From Prevotella veroralis DSM 19559 = JCM 6290 (GTDB taxonomy: Bacteria; Bacteroidota; Bacteroidia; Bacteroidales; Bacteroidaceae): a stretch of 64,000 bases of DNA. The stretch is from NCBI RefSeq assembly GCF_000377625.1, contig NZ_KB898330.1, positions 72,692 to 136,691 of the forward strand. The letters run 5' to 3'. Positions 54,271 through 63,470 of the stretch are shown here, one piece after another. Numbering within the stretch: the first letter of the stretch is position 1; every line of letters starts with the position of its first letter. The translations under genes and the position numbers were made by a program. Below the pieces are notes generated by a model. It was not told the DNA's origin. It was given only the letters and a program-made list of their open reading frames with translations, and made no database searches.

Positions 54271-56685
54271 TTATTTACAAGATGAGAACTTAATAATCCC
54301 GCCTTGCCTTAGTTTCATTCTTGAAGACTTATTGTTATAAGTGATGTTGACGTCTACATCTGTAGCGGCTTTTATTTGTAAAGACGTTACAAGTTTGTTT
54401 TCCCACTTCATGTCGATGGTTAAACCGCCACGCGTTCTTATACCTTTTATCTCTCCATTCGCCCACACATCGGGTAAAGCGGGGAGGAGGTGGATGTTGT
54501 AAATAGGCTTCTTAGCCGTCATATCAACCGAACTTTGCACCAGCATTTCACACACTCCAGCAGTACCACCGAAGTTGCCATCAATTTGGAAAGGTGGGTG
54601 AGCATCGAAGAGGTTAGGGTAGGTTCCACCATGATGCACGGCATCCTTTCCATGATACCCTTCGGGTGAGACGTATGAAAGAAGATTTTGGTAAATCTTG
54701 TAAGCATGGTTCCCATCACCCAATCGTGCCCATAGATTAATTCTCCATCCAGTGCTCCATCCTGTACTCTCATCGCCTTTCTGAATGAGTGTTTGGCGTG
54801 CTGCGGCTAAGATTGTGGAATCTTTCGTTTGCTTGGCTAGCGCCTGTAAGTGCATACCTGGATATAATCCTATTAGGTGCGACTGGTGCCTGTGATGTAT
54901 ATCATAGTCCTTCCAATCGTAATACCATTCGTTTAAGTCGCCTTGAGAACCTACAGTATAAGGATGCAAGCGATGCAGTTTATCATCCATCTCTTTGTCA
55001 GGCTTCAAACCAAGAGACTTACGTGCTTGCTGCATATTCATGAATAATTCACGGATAATGGCTAGGTCAGCCGTACCACCATAACAGGTTGTTCCGTGGT
55101 AACCCTTATCTGTTACATATTCGTTCTCAGGGCTAGTACTAGGTGCTGTAATCAGTTCGTTTGGCTTGTTGGGATTGGTAACCAACCAGTGTTGGAAGAA
55201 CTTGCTAGAGCCTTCCATAAGTGGGTATATGGTGTTTTGAAGTAACTGCTTGTCTTGTGAATATAGGTAATGATCCCAAAGCGCATTGACTAACCAGGCA
55301 CCACCGAGGTTCCAGTTTGCCCATTCGGGACTTTCCTTTCCCTCTCCAACGGGAGAAGTCTTGCACCAAGGGTCGCTATTATGAGCAGCACACCAGCCCT
55401 CGTTTATGCCATAGAAGTTGCGTGCAGTGTGCTTACCAGTTGCCGACAAACCTTTGACAAAGCCAATCAACGGTTGGATAGTTTCTGACATATTAGCTGG
55501 ATCGGCAGGCCAATAATTTTCTTCGAGGTTAATGTTCATCGTGTAATTTCCACGCCATGGTGAGAATAGGTGCGGTGTCCATAATCCTTGAAGATTGGCA
55601 GGGATATTCGGAGTACGTGAACAAGAGATGAGGAGATAGCGTCCAAATTGGAAATAGAGAGTCTCCAAATAGCGTTGTGCAGCCTCTGGGAGTGGTGATG
55701 TTGATGATGAATAGCGACGCAGGAGTTGATCCGTTGGCAGATTGTTCGTATATTCCTTATTTCCTAATTGTAATTTAACACGATTATAAATCTGCTGATA
55801 TTCCTTTATATGTCGGTCTTTGAATTCATTATATGTGAAGTTTTGTGTGTGCCAAGCAGCATTGACAGCGTTGTCTATATAGCTTGCTCCATCCTTGACG
55901 GGATGCTTGTCGAAACCATTAAAACTCGTGGCATTGACAATGTATATGGTAGCATTATCAGCATTGGTTAGTGTGAGAGTGCTATCAGAAGCTATTACCT
56001 TTCCACCTTGAGGTAATAATCTTACGATCGTGCAAGCGTGTATGCTCTCTGTCTCTGAACCTGTTGTATGCCCCGTCATTGTTAACTGATTATTCGTTGC
56101 TTTAACCTTATGCGGAGTCTGTGCCGTCAGTTGGATGCGGAGGTTTATGGCTCCTGCTTGATTAGCTTTAATGTGTATGGCTATAAGACTATCACGATGA
56201 GTTGCGAAATATTCACGTGTGATTTGAATACCATTCTGTTGGTAGCTTATATGCGCCAAAGCACTATCTAGGTTCAGTTCTCTATAATAATTAGAGACTG
56301 CACCCGTGTTTAGATTAATAATATTCAATGTTCCTAGTGGTTGATAAGAGGCTGATTGTTCGCCTTGAACAAAGTGTTGTAAGGAGTCAGCGGTGCGATA
56401 ATCTTCAGCAAATAGAGCCTTTCTTATCTCTGGAATCCATTTAGCTTTACCCAATCCTTCGTTTGGATCAACAGGTTTTCCTGTCCAATAAGTGATATCA
56501 TTCAGGTAGATTGTGTCCTTTTGAGTACCACCATAAACCAATGCACCTAACTTGCCATTACCTAGAGGAAGACTCTCTTCAAAGAAATGAGCAGGTTGGT
56601 TATACCATAATCGCATTGCCGGTTGTTGTGCCTTAACACTGACAAAAATTGCTAATAAGTATATACTGAATATGATTCGTTTCAT
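54271..56685 (-). CDS. Exported alpha-L-fucosidase, GH95 family
   Basis: The protein has 804 residues with a signal peptide (to about 19, FVSVKAQ). The N-terminal GH95 motif RLWYNQPAHFFEESLPLGNGKLGALVYGG is clear. The catalytic (alpha/alpha)6 region includes NLQGLWTPHLFSPWRGNYTMNINLEENYWPADPANM, the TSPENEY segment (probable acid Glu), and HRHQSHLIGLYPG and QIDGNFGGTAGVCEML. Members remove alpha-1,2-fucose or alpha-galactose from glycans, so it may act on host mucins or milk-type glycans. It stands alone, without susCD partners, between gyrB and an AraC gene. Confidence 0.93.
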   Translation of the reverse strand: MKRIIFSIYLLAIFVSVKAQQPAMRLWYNQPAHFFEESLPLGNGKLGALVYGGTQKDTIYLNDITYWTGKPVDPNEGLGKAKWIPEIRKALFAEDYRTADSLQHFVQGEQSASYQPLGTLNIINLNTGAVSNYYRELNLDSALAHISYQQNGIQITREYFATHRDSLIAIHIKANQAGAINLRIQLTAQTPHKVKATNNQLTMTGHTTGSETESIHACTIVRLLPQGGKVIASDSTLTLTNADNATIYIVNATSFNGFDKHPVKDGASYIDNAVNAAWHTQNFTYNEFKDRHIKEYQQIYNRVKLQLGNKEYTNNLPTDQLLRRYSSSTSPLPEAAQRYLETLYFQFGRYLLISCSRTPNIPANLQGLWTPHLFSPWRGNYTMNINLEENYWPADPANMSETIQPLIGFVKGLSATGKHTARNFYGINEGWCAAHNSDPWCKTSPVGEGKESPEWANWNLGGAWLVNALWDHYLYSQDKQLLQNTIYPLMEGSSKFFQHWLVTNPNKPNELITAPSTSPENEYVTDKGYHGTTCYGGTADLAIIRELFMNMQQARKSLGLKPDKEMDDKLHRLHPYTVGSQGDLNEWYYDWKDYDIHHRHQSHLIGLYPGMHLQALAKQTKDSTILAAARQTLIQKGDESTGWSTGWRINLWARLGDGNHAYKIYQNLLSYVSPEGYHGKDAVHHGGTYPNLFDAHPPFQIDGNFGGTAGVCEMLVQSSVDMTAKKPIYNIHLLPALPDVWANGEIKGIRTRGGLTIDMKWENKLVTSLQIKAATDVDVNITYNNKSSRMKLRQGGIIKFSSCK

Positions 56686-56714
56686 TGTTTAGGTTGTTAT
56701 TGGGTAAAAGAAAG

Positions 56715-56745
56715 ACTCCCCTCCTTATCTCATGAGGAGGGGAGT
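56715..56745 (-). terminator. Terminator of gyrB
   Basis: ACTCCCCTCCT pairs perfectly with AGGAGGGGAGT. On the minus strand it is followed by CTTTCTTTTA. It isolates gyrB from the GH95 gene. Confidence 0.85.
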
Positions 56746-56771
56746 AATATTTATTTATTGTTTATAATAAC

Positions 56772-58745
56772 TTATGCATCGATATTAGCGTAAGTTGCAT
56801 TTTTCTCAATAAACTCTCTACGTGGCTCGACATCATCTCCCATCAGCATTGAGAAGATTTCATCAGCATCCGCAGCATTCTCTATCGTTACTTGCTTCAA
56901 TAGGCGTGTCTTTGGATCCATTGTTGTTTCCCAGAGCTGTTCAGGGTTCATCTCACCAAGACCTTTATAACGTTGTGTATGGATGGTTTTACCATCTTCT
57001 ACTCCATTACCATATTTGTCCAGGAAGGCTTGTCGCTGCTGTTCGGTGTAGCAATATTCGCTTACCTTCTTGTAAGTACACTTATAGAGAGGTGGGGTGG
57101 CAATGTACAAATGACCTTGCTCGATAACCTTCGGCATATAACGATAGAATAGCGTCATAATCAGCGTGTCAATGTGTGAACCATCGACATCGGCATCGGT
57201 CATGATGATAATCTTATCGTAACGGAGCTTATCAGTATTCGCTTCGAAGTCACTTTCATTCTCTACTCCAAATCGAACACCAATCGATTGAATGATATTC
57301 ATAACAGATTCTGCCTCGAATACGCGGTGTCGTTGAACTTTCTCAACATTCAGAATCTTACCACGGAGTGGCAAAATGGCTTGTGTGTAACGATCACGAC
57401 CTTGCTTTGCAGAGCCACCAGCAGAGTCGCCCTCTACAAGGAATATCTCGCAGTCCTTGGGATCTTTGTTGGAACAATCGGCTAGCTTACCAGGTAGACC
57501 GCCACCACTCATCACGTTCTTACGCTGTACACTCTCACGTGCTTTGCGTGCTGCTACACGTGCAGTAGCTGCTAAGATAACCTTGTTGCATATCATCTTA
57601 GCCTCGTTAGGGTGCTCCTCCAGGTAATCAGAGAGAGCCTCGCCAACTGCTTGCTGTACTGCACCTGCTACCTCGGAGTTTCCTAATTTCGTTTTTGTCT
57701 GACCTTCAAATTGTGGTTCTGCCACCTTTATAGCGATAACGGCTGTCAATCCTTCACGGAAATCCTCACCTGCTATCTCTATCTTAGCCTTTTCAATTTG
57801 CTTAGATATTTGTGGGTCATTGTCAGCGTATGCCTTTAGTGTACGGGTCAAAGCAGCACGGAAACCCTGTAAGTGAGTACCGCCTTCTATGGTGTTGATA
57901 TTGTTAACGTATGAATGGATGTTCTCCGTATAATCAGTGTTATACATCACAGCTACCTCAATAGGGATGTTTTGCTTCTCTGTCTTGAGATAGATAACAT
58001 CATCGAAAAGGTGCTGACGATGACGATCAACATAACGGACAAACTCCTTTAAACCATCCTTAGCATGGAAAACCTCTGTGCGAGTCTTGCCCGTCTCTGG
58101 GTCTGGACGCAGGTCTGTGAGTGTAATCTTAATACCAGCATTTAGATAAGCTAACTCACGCATACGGCGTGCAACGATGTCCCACTGATAGACTGTTGTT
58201 GTGAAGATTGTTGGGTCTGGCCAAAATTGTTGACGTGTACCTGTCTTCTGGGTTTCGCCTACAACCTTTACAGGATAGAGTGGCTTTCCTTTCTCATACT
58301 CCTGCTGATAAATCTTTCCATTACGATACACCTGTGACATCATGTGTGTGGAAAGGGCGTTAACACAACTTACACCCACACCATGTAGACCACCGCTGAC
58401 CTTATAAGAACCCTTGTCGAATTTACCACCAGCGTGTAGCACAGTCATAACAACCTCAAGGGCACTCTTGTGAAGTTTCTTATGTTCGTCAACAGGGATA
58501 CCACGACCATCATCTTCAACCGTGATGGAGTTATCCTCGTTGATAGTTACTTCGATATTCTGACAGTAGCCAGCCATCGCTTCATCGATAGAGTTATCGA
58601 CAGTCTCATTAATCAGGTGGTGAAGACCTTTCTCGCTGATGTCGCCAATATACATGGCTGGACGCTTACGTACAGCCTCTAATCCCTCTAACACTTGGAT
58701 GTTACTGGCGGAGTAATTATTCTCGTTTTCTTGATTTTCTGCCAT
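56772..58745 (-). CDS. gyrB: DNA gyrase subunit B
   Basis: GyrB is the ATPase subunit of gyrase. It has 657 residues. GHKL motifs are NETVDNSIDEA, VEDDGRGIPVD and GGLHGVGVSCVNAL. The transducer and TOPRIM domains follow, with LVEGDSAGGSAKQGRDR and the metal motif IIMTDADVDGSHI. The C-terminal QRYKGLGEMNPEQLWETTM is conserved. A minus-strand TATCTTTG (58772-58779) is its likely -7 box, 26 bases before the start. Confidence 0.97.
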   Translation of the reverse strand: MAENQENENNYSASNIQVLEGLEAVRKRPAMYIGDISEKGLHHLINETVDNSIDEAMAGYCQNIEVTINEDNSITVEDDGRGIPVDEHKKLHKSALEVVMTVLHAGGKFDKGSYKVSGGLHGVGVSCVNALSTHMMSQVYRNGKIYQQEYEKGKPLYPVKVVGETQKTGTRQQFWPDPTIFTTTVYQWDIVARRMRELAYLNAGIKITLTDLRPDPETGKTRTEVFHAKDGLKEFVRYVDRHRQHLFDDVIYLKTEKQNIPIEVAVMYNTDYTENIHSYVNNINTIEGGTHLQGFRAALTRTLKAYADNDPQISKQIEKAKIEIAGEDFREGLTAVIAIKVAEPQFEGQTKTKLGNSEVAGAVQQAVGEALSDYLEEHPNEAKMICNKVILAATARVAARKARESVQRKNVMSGGGLPGKLADCSNKDPKDCEIFLVEGDSAGGSAKQGRDRYTQAILPLRGKILNVEKVQRHRVFEAESVMNIIQSIGVRFGVENESDFEANTDKLRYDKIIIMTDADVDGSHIDTLIMTLFYRYMPKVIEQGHLYIATPPLYKCTYKKVSEYCYTEQQRQAFLDKYGNGVEDGKTIHTQRYKGLGEMNPEQLWETTMDPKTRLLKQVTIENAADADEIFSMLMGDDVEPRREFIEKNATYANIDA

Positions 58746-58864
58746 TTTTATTAGATTGTTCTTATAGTATGCAAAGATACTATTTTTCCTTTAGATAGGA
58801 ACTTAAAACATGCTAAAAACATTTAAGAAGGCGTAGTAAAAACGCTAAATTGGTTAATAACGAA

Positions 58865-58894
58865 AAGGCCGTAATCCCTCTGGATTACGACCTT
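58865..58894 (-). terminator. Terminator of rpsT
   Basis: AAGGCCGTAATCC pairs with GGATTACGACCTT with one mismatch around a CTCT loop. TTTT follows the stem on the minus strand. Confidence 0.75.
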
Positions 58895-58926
58895 ATTATT
58901 TGTTTCAACTATGACAGAATTTTTCT

Positions 58927-59181
58927 TTATCCTAAAGCAGCAACGTGCTTGCAGAGAGCAGACTTAAGATTAGCTGCCTTGTTCTTGTGAATAATGTTAG
59001 TCTTAGCCAACTTGTCCAACATCTTCTGCACAACAGGATAGAGCTTTACAGCCTCTTCCTTGTCCGTCATGTTACGCAACTTACGAACAGCATTACGCAT
59101 TGTCTTTGCGTAATATCTATTGTGCAACGTCCTTACTTTGTCCTGACGTATTCTCTTCAATGATGATTTGTGATTTGCCAT
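58927..59181 (-). CDS. rpsT: 30S ribosomal protein S20
   Basis: S20 binds 16S rRNA at the base of the 30S body. It has 84 residues, very basic and helical: [22 protein letters not shown] at the N-terminus and [21 protein letters not shown] at the C-terminus. The length and motifs match the family. It lies 25 bases downstream of tRNA-Glu on the same strand and may share its transcript. Confidence 0.96.
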   Translation of the reverse strand: MANHKSSLKRIRQDKVRTLHNRYYAKTMRNAVRKLRNMTDKEEAVKLYPVVQKMLDKLAKTNIIHKNKAANLKSALCKHVAALG

Positions 59182-59206
59182 CTTTGTTCTTCTTTTATTT
59201 TACTTG

Positions 59207-59278
59207 TAGTCCCTAGCAGAGTCGAACTGCTCTTTAGAGAATGAAAATCTCTCGTCCTAACCGATAGACGAAGGGACC
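59207..59278 (-). tRNA. tRNA-Glu (anticodon TTC)
   Basis: The 72-base cloverleaf is complete. The acceptor is GGTCCCT with AGGGACT (G1-U pair). The D arm is GTCTATCGGTTAGGAC. The anticodon stem is AGAGA/TCTCT around TTTTCAT, and the T loop is in GTTCGACTC. The discriminator is A and CCA is not encoded. Confidence 0.95.
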
Positions 59279-59366
59279 ATGTCGAATTGCGGGTGCAAAG
59301 GTACTCCTTTTATTCGAACCTACCAAACTTTTCTTGAATAAATTTCCTTATAATGTTGTCTTTTTG

Positions 59367-59374
59367 TACTTTTG
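59367..59374 (+). promoter_or_regulatory. recO promoter -7 box, deciding the start codon
   Basis: TACTTTTG lies inside the longer reading frame, 13 bases before the ATG at 59388. This argues that the ATG at 59334 is not used. Confidence 0.6.
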
Positions 59375-59387
59375 CACAAGAATTTAT

Positions 59388-60113
59388 ATGATTTTAAAGT
59401 CAAAAGCCATAGTTTTGCGTAGTTTGAAGTTTGGTGAAGCATCGCTCATTATAGATATGTTCACTGAACAAGAAGGGCGTATTTCGTTCATTACACGTAT
59501 TCCTAAGACTGCCAAAGGAAAGATAAAGAAACAGTATTTTCAGCCTTTAACTTTGTTAGAGTTGGAGTTTGATTATCGACCGCGCACTTCCTTACAGCAT
59601 ATAAAAGAGGTTCGTCTTCTTTATCCATACGCTTCTATTCCTTTTGATCCCATCAAATCGGCTATTCTACTGTTCCTTTCAGAGTTCTTATATCATGTTA
59701 CACGCAGTGAACAGCAGAATCTCCAGCTTTACAATTATGTGTGTGCTAGCTTGCAATGGTTAGATAGTGCGGAGCATAGTTACGCCAATTTCCATCTTGT
59801 ATTTATGATGCGTCTAAGTCGGTTTATAGGTTTCTTTCCTAATTTAGAGGCTTATCACGAAGGCGTATGCTTTGACTTACGCACTGCGTCGTTTACTCAT
59901 AGTATTCCTCTACATACCGATTACCTTCTCCCAGCAGAAGCCACTGCCATTCATCAACTGATTAGAATGGATTATGAGAATATGCATCTTTTCCGCCTTT
60001 CACGTGTAGATAGGAATCGAATTGCCAATCTGATCTTGCGTTACTATCGTATTCATGTGCCGAATATGCCCGACTTAAATAGTCTTCAAGTGTTGAGTGA
60101 CCTTTTTGATTGA
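59388..60113 (+). CDS. recO: DNA repair protein RecO
   Basis: RecO helps load RecA on gapped DNA with RecR. It has 241 residues from the ATG at 59388 (MILKSKAIVLRSLKFGEASLIIDMFTEQEGRISF), the usual RecO N-terminal OB-fold. A helical C-terminal region follows (FHLVFMMRLSRFIGFFPN and ILRYYRIHVPNMPDLNSLQVLSDLF). The zinc-binding cysteines found in some RecO proteins are absent. It is convergent with ftsZ across a 447-base gap. Confidence 0.93.
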   Translation: MILKSKAIVLRSLKFGEASLIIDMFTEQEGRISFITRIPKTAKGKIKKQYFQPLTLLELEFDYRPRTSLQHIKEVRLLYPYASIPFDPIKSAILLFLSEFLYHVTRSEQQNLQLYNYVCASLQWLDSAEHSYANFHLVFMMRLSRFIGFFPNLEAYHEGVCFDLRTASFTHSIPLHTDYLLPAEATAIHQLIRMDYENMHLFRLSRVDRNRIANLILRYYRIHVPNMPDLNSLQVLSDLFD

Positions 60114-60414
60114 TATGCCTCATGCTCTCCGCACCTCTGCGTGCACCTTAATGTAATTTGTAATCTGTAATTTGTAATTTTTGATGTTGGAGTGGGAGGA
60201 TGTTGGTAATCTTAGATTGATAGTGTGCGATCTCTTTAACATGTTGATTGTTAAGTTGTTGCGGATGGGTTATAATTTTTTAACACTGCTTTTTCTTGCT
60301 TTCCTCTTTTGAGTTTTGTATCCTTGCAACAGGAAAGGGAATAATGATCCTCACCCCAGCCTCTCTCTGCATGAATAAGGGAATAAATAGCGAGATAGTC
60401 GACTTCAAGGGATA

Positions 60415-60479
60415 GCTTTCTTTGCTGAAAGGTTAGCGTTCTTATGCTGAAAGATATGCTCTCTTAGGCAGAAAGCGAT
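60415..60479. repeat. 22-bp periodic array (array 6)
   Basis: Three units start at 60415, 60436 and 60458 (steps 21 and 22). Unit 1 has a perfect CTTTC-N6-GAAAG dyad. Units 2 and 3 start GCGTTCTTATG and GCTCTCTTAGG and keep the GAAAG arm. It lies in the recO-ftsZ gap. Earlier in that gap are repeated GTAATTTGTAAT words (60154-60180) and a CTCACCCCAGCCTCTCT word similar to one near 5269. Nothing there looks coding. Confidence 0.7.
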
Positions 60480-60482
60480 ATG

Positions 60483-60528
60483 AAAAAAAGGTACACCTCA
60501 TAGCTTGCTTGCTATTTCGATATACCTT
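60483..60528 (-). terminator. Terminator of ftsZ
   Basis: On the minus strand AAGGTA pairs with TACCTT, with an inner TAGC/GCTA pair, and is followed by TTTTTT. Confidence 0.75.
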
Positions 60529-60560
60529 ATTCTCTCGCCTTTAATATTTTATCAACGTGA

Positions 60561-61886
60561 TTAAACGAAGCTAATTACGCCTTCAACCGTATCTTTGGAA
60601 TCAGTCTCTTCTGGTTCTGTCTCGGGTGAACTGATGTGTTTGATGTCTTTTATCATTTGCTTCGTACGCTTGTAAGTAGGTGTATTCTCTACGGCAAGAA
60701 TTACATCCTCGTTGTCAAGCTCATCAGCTGTAAAGCGATAGATGTGAGGGCGATGTTTGTATTGAGTGTTGTTGTTGTCCCTATAGAAACGTTCACGGCG
60801 GTCACGACGTTCAGCATCTTTCTCCTCATTATCAGCTCTTCTGGCGGCCTCTTCCGCGGATAGTTTCTGTATGTGTCGTCCCATACCATCAACATCCTCT
60901 ATGCCGAAACCAGTTGCAAGGATGGTTACTTTTACTTTCTGATCAAGTTCTGGGTCAATAGCCAATCCCCATTTCAATTCGAAGTCTTCGCTGAAATGAT
61001 TCATAAAATCGGTTACATCACCCATTTCTTCCATTGTCAAGCCGGAGTTGTCCTTGTCATTGCTATTGAAGTTGATGGACAGAAGAATCTTCTTAGACTT
61101 GTAGACATCATTGTCGTTGAGTAGTGGTGAGTTAAGCGCATCCTCTATTGCTTGCTTTACACGACCTTCTCCTTCACCATAACCTGTAGACATGATTGCC
61201 ACGCCACCATCCTTTAGAACCGTCTTCACGTCATTGAAGTCGAGGTTCACAATACCATGTACAGTGATGATTTCAGCAATACTCTTAGCTGCAACACTCA
61301 GTGTGTCATCAGCTTTACGGAATGCGTTTAAGAGGCTAAGTTCTGGATAGATCTCACGTAATCTTTCGTTATTAATAACGAGAAGAGCGTCAACGTGTTT
61401 AGCCATCTCTTCTACTCCGTCCAGGGCCTGATCAATCTTCTTCGCACCTTCGAAGCGGAAAGGAATGGTGACAATACCGACGGTGAGGATACCAAGTTCT
61501 TTACTGACTTGTGCGATGACAGGTGCTGCGCCAGTACCTGTGCCGCCACCCATACCAGCCGTGATAAATGTCATCTTCGTACCATCGTTGAGCATATTCT
61601 TGATGTCATCGATCGTCTCTTCGGCAGCTTGTCTTGCGCGTTCTGGGCGGTTTCCTGCTCCTAACCCTTCCTTTCCTAATTGTAGATGAACAGGGACAGG
61701 TGAGTCGTTGAGGGCTTGTGCGTCTGTATTGCAGAGGACGAAAGTTACGTCATGTATACCTTCTTTGTACATGTGGTTGACGGCATTACCACCGCCACCA
61801 CCAACACCAATGACTTTGATTATGCTGTTAGTAACGTCGCCATCACCGAAGTCTAATACATCTATTTTATTATTATTGTCTGCCAT
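60561..61886 (-). CDS. ftsZ: Cell division protein FtsZ
   Basis: FtsZ is the tubulin-like GTPase that forms the division ring. It has 441 residues. The tubulin signature GMGGGTGTGAAPV lies near 107-119. VGGGGGNAVNHM near the N-terminus and LDFNDVKTVL follow the family. A charged linker (about 355-420, RRADNEEKDAERRDRRERFYRDNN) leads to the C-terminal tail. It follows ftsA by 54 bases in the order ftsQ-ftsA-ftsZ and ends at a terminator. Confidence 0.97.
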   Translation of the reverse strand: MADNNNKIDVLDFGDGDVTNSIIKVIGVGGGGGNAVNHMYKEGIHDVTFVLCNTDAQALNDSPVPVHLQLGKEGLGAGNRPERARQAAEETIDDIKNMLNDGTKMTFITAGMGGGTGTGAAPVIAQVSKELGILTVGIVTIPFRFEGAKKIDQALDGVEEMAKHVDALLVINNERLREIYPELSLLNAFRKADDTLSVAAKSIAEIITVHGIVNLDFNDVKTVLKDGGVAIMSTGYGEGEGRVKQAIEDALNSPLLNDNDVYKSKKILLSINFNSNDKDNSGLTMEEMGDVTDFMNHFSEDFELKWGLAIDPELDQKVKVTILATGFGIEDVDGMGRHIQKLSAEEAARRADNEEKDAERRDRRERFYRDNNNTQYKHRPHIYRFTADELDNEDVILAVENTPTYKRTKQMIKDIKHISSPETEPEETDSKDTVEGVISFV

Positions 61887-61940
61887 AACAGTATGTGTCT
61901 ATATGATGAATATACTTATATTTGTGTTCCCATGAAAGCG

Positions 61941-63389
61941 TTACTCTTCGTCTTCCAGCATCTTACCTCCAAATTCTTTTGCTTTACGAACGAACTTGTT
62001 CCAGAAGCTATTACGACGTTTTTCTTCTTCTCTTTCACGTTCTCTTGCCTCTTCCTCTTCGCGTAGCTTGCGTTCTTCTTCTTCTCTCTTACGTCGTTCC
62101 TCTTCAGCTTTACGTTTCTCTTCGGGAGTAGGGACAAAACCTTGTCCTTGTGGACGTGTATTAGAGTTTGTAGTTGTTGTTTCTATTGGATGGGCTACAG
62201 CTACATCTTTTCCTTCAAATAGGTTGTTAGCAGCAGGGTTATATGCTGCACCAGCACAATTCATGTCTCCTTTTGCAAGTAAGCCTAATATGGTATTCGT
62301 TTCGCCGTTCTGTGCTGTTATTTCTGCATGACTTGAGGTGATCGTCTGTGTGACGAATTTAGCCTTGCGAATCTTCTCAATGCGTGTAACATTACGTACC
62401 AAACGCTCGATGTTCTTGAGGTTCATGCCACCACCAGTAAGTATGATACCCCCGAGGAGTTTGTCTGTGTATTCAGATGGAACCTGATACCACACATTCT
62501 CTATAATCTCTCCTGCACGTGCTTCTACTATTTCAATGAATTTACGACTATCAACAGTTCGCTCGGCATCTATAGAGTATTTGAGGTTGTTGTCGATATC
62601 ATTATTGTCGGTGAATGCAGAACCATACTTCAGTTTCATTGCCTCTGCTTCCTTATCTTCCATCTGCAAGGAAGCTATATCCTTGTTGATGTTATTGCCT
62701 CCTAATGGGATTACAGCGAGGTGGCGAAGAATATTCTTATAATAAACAGAGACTGTAGTGGTATCAGCACCAAGGTCGACAAGCACACAACCACCGCGCT
62801 TTTCGGCTTCGCTGAGCACACCATCAGCCAAGGCTAATGGTGCTAGGTACATCTCTGCTATTGCTATTCCTGCTTTCTCAAAACAGCTGTTTAAGTTATT
62901 ATAGAATGACTTGCGCCATAGGATATTTAAGAAGTTTCCCTCCAAGCGAGTGGCTTTTATGCCAACAGGATCTAGAGAGTATTGGCTGTCAACCTTATAC
63001 TCCTGTGTGGCAGCATCTAAGATTTCTTGATCGGGGTAAGCCATGTTTCTGTTAGCATCCATCAGCTCATTAATCATGTCGGATGTAATGATGGTATCAG
63101 CTGGAAGATCTTTTACTATAACGTTACGAACGCTCCGTATGGACTGACCTCCTACACCTACATAAACTTGAGATATATCAAATTTCAGTTGTTTCTTGAG
63201 CTTATTAATAATGTTGGTAAGGCACTGACCAGTCTTATCAATGTTATAGACTACACCTTTGCGAATGCATTGTGATGCATCTTCCTTAGCAACGGCTAGC
63301 ACGGAGATACTACCGTCAAGATTCTTCTTGCCGGCTATTCCCATAATCTTTGATGAGCCTAATTCAATGGCTACTATGAACTCTGCCAT
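61941..63389 (-). CDS. ftsA: Cell division protein FtsA with a charged C-terminal extension
   Basis: FtsA is the actin-like protein that tethers FtsZ to the membrane. It has 482 residues. The actin-fold motifs are FIVAIELGSSKIMGIAG, CVLVDLGADTTTVSVY and GGIILTGGGMNLKNIE. After about residue 418 comes a highly charged segment of Glu/Arg/Lys (about 420-458). An amphipathic helix (NSFWNKFVRKAKEFGGKMLEDEE) then serves as the likely membrane-targeting end. The extension is longer than in FtsA of proteobacteria. Confidence 0.95.
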   Translation of the reverse strand: MAEFIVAIELGSSKIMGIAGKKNLDGSISVLAVAKEDASQCIRKGVVYNIDKTGQCLTNIINKLKKQLKFDISQVYVGVGGQSIRSVRNVIVKDLPADTIITSDMINELMDANRNMAYPDQEILDAATQEYKVDSQYSLDPVGIKATRLEGNFLNILWRKSFYNNLNSCFEKAGIAIAEMYLAPLALADGVLSEAEKRGGCVLVDLGADTTTVSVYYKNILRHLAVIPLGGNNINKDIASLQMEDKEAEAMKLKYGSAFTDNNDIDNNLKYSIDAERTVDSRKFIEIVEARAGEIIENVWYQVPSEYTDKLLGGIILTGGGMNLKNIERLVRNVTRIEKIRKAKFVTQTITSSHAEITAQNGETNTILGLLAKGDMNCAGAAYNPAANNLFEGKDVAVAHPIETTTTNSNTRPQGQGFVPTPEEKRKAEEERRKREEEERKLREEEEAREREREEEKRRNSFWNKFVRKAKEFGGKMLEDEE

Positions 63390-63470
63390 ATTCGTTAAGT
63401 ATTATATTTCTTAGTTTTAATGTTCTTTCTTTTCTTATTTACGTACATTGTCTTGTGATTGAAGAACTTG

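Noticed and set aside
59334..59387. Upstream start for recO
   Set aside because: The -7 box at 59367-59374 lies inside this stretch, and RecO proteins begin at MILKSKAIVL.
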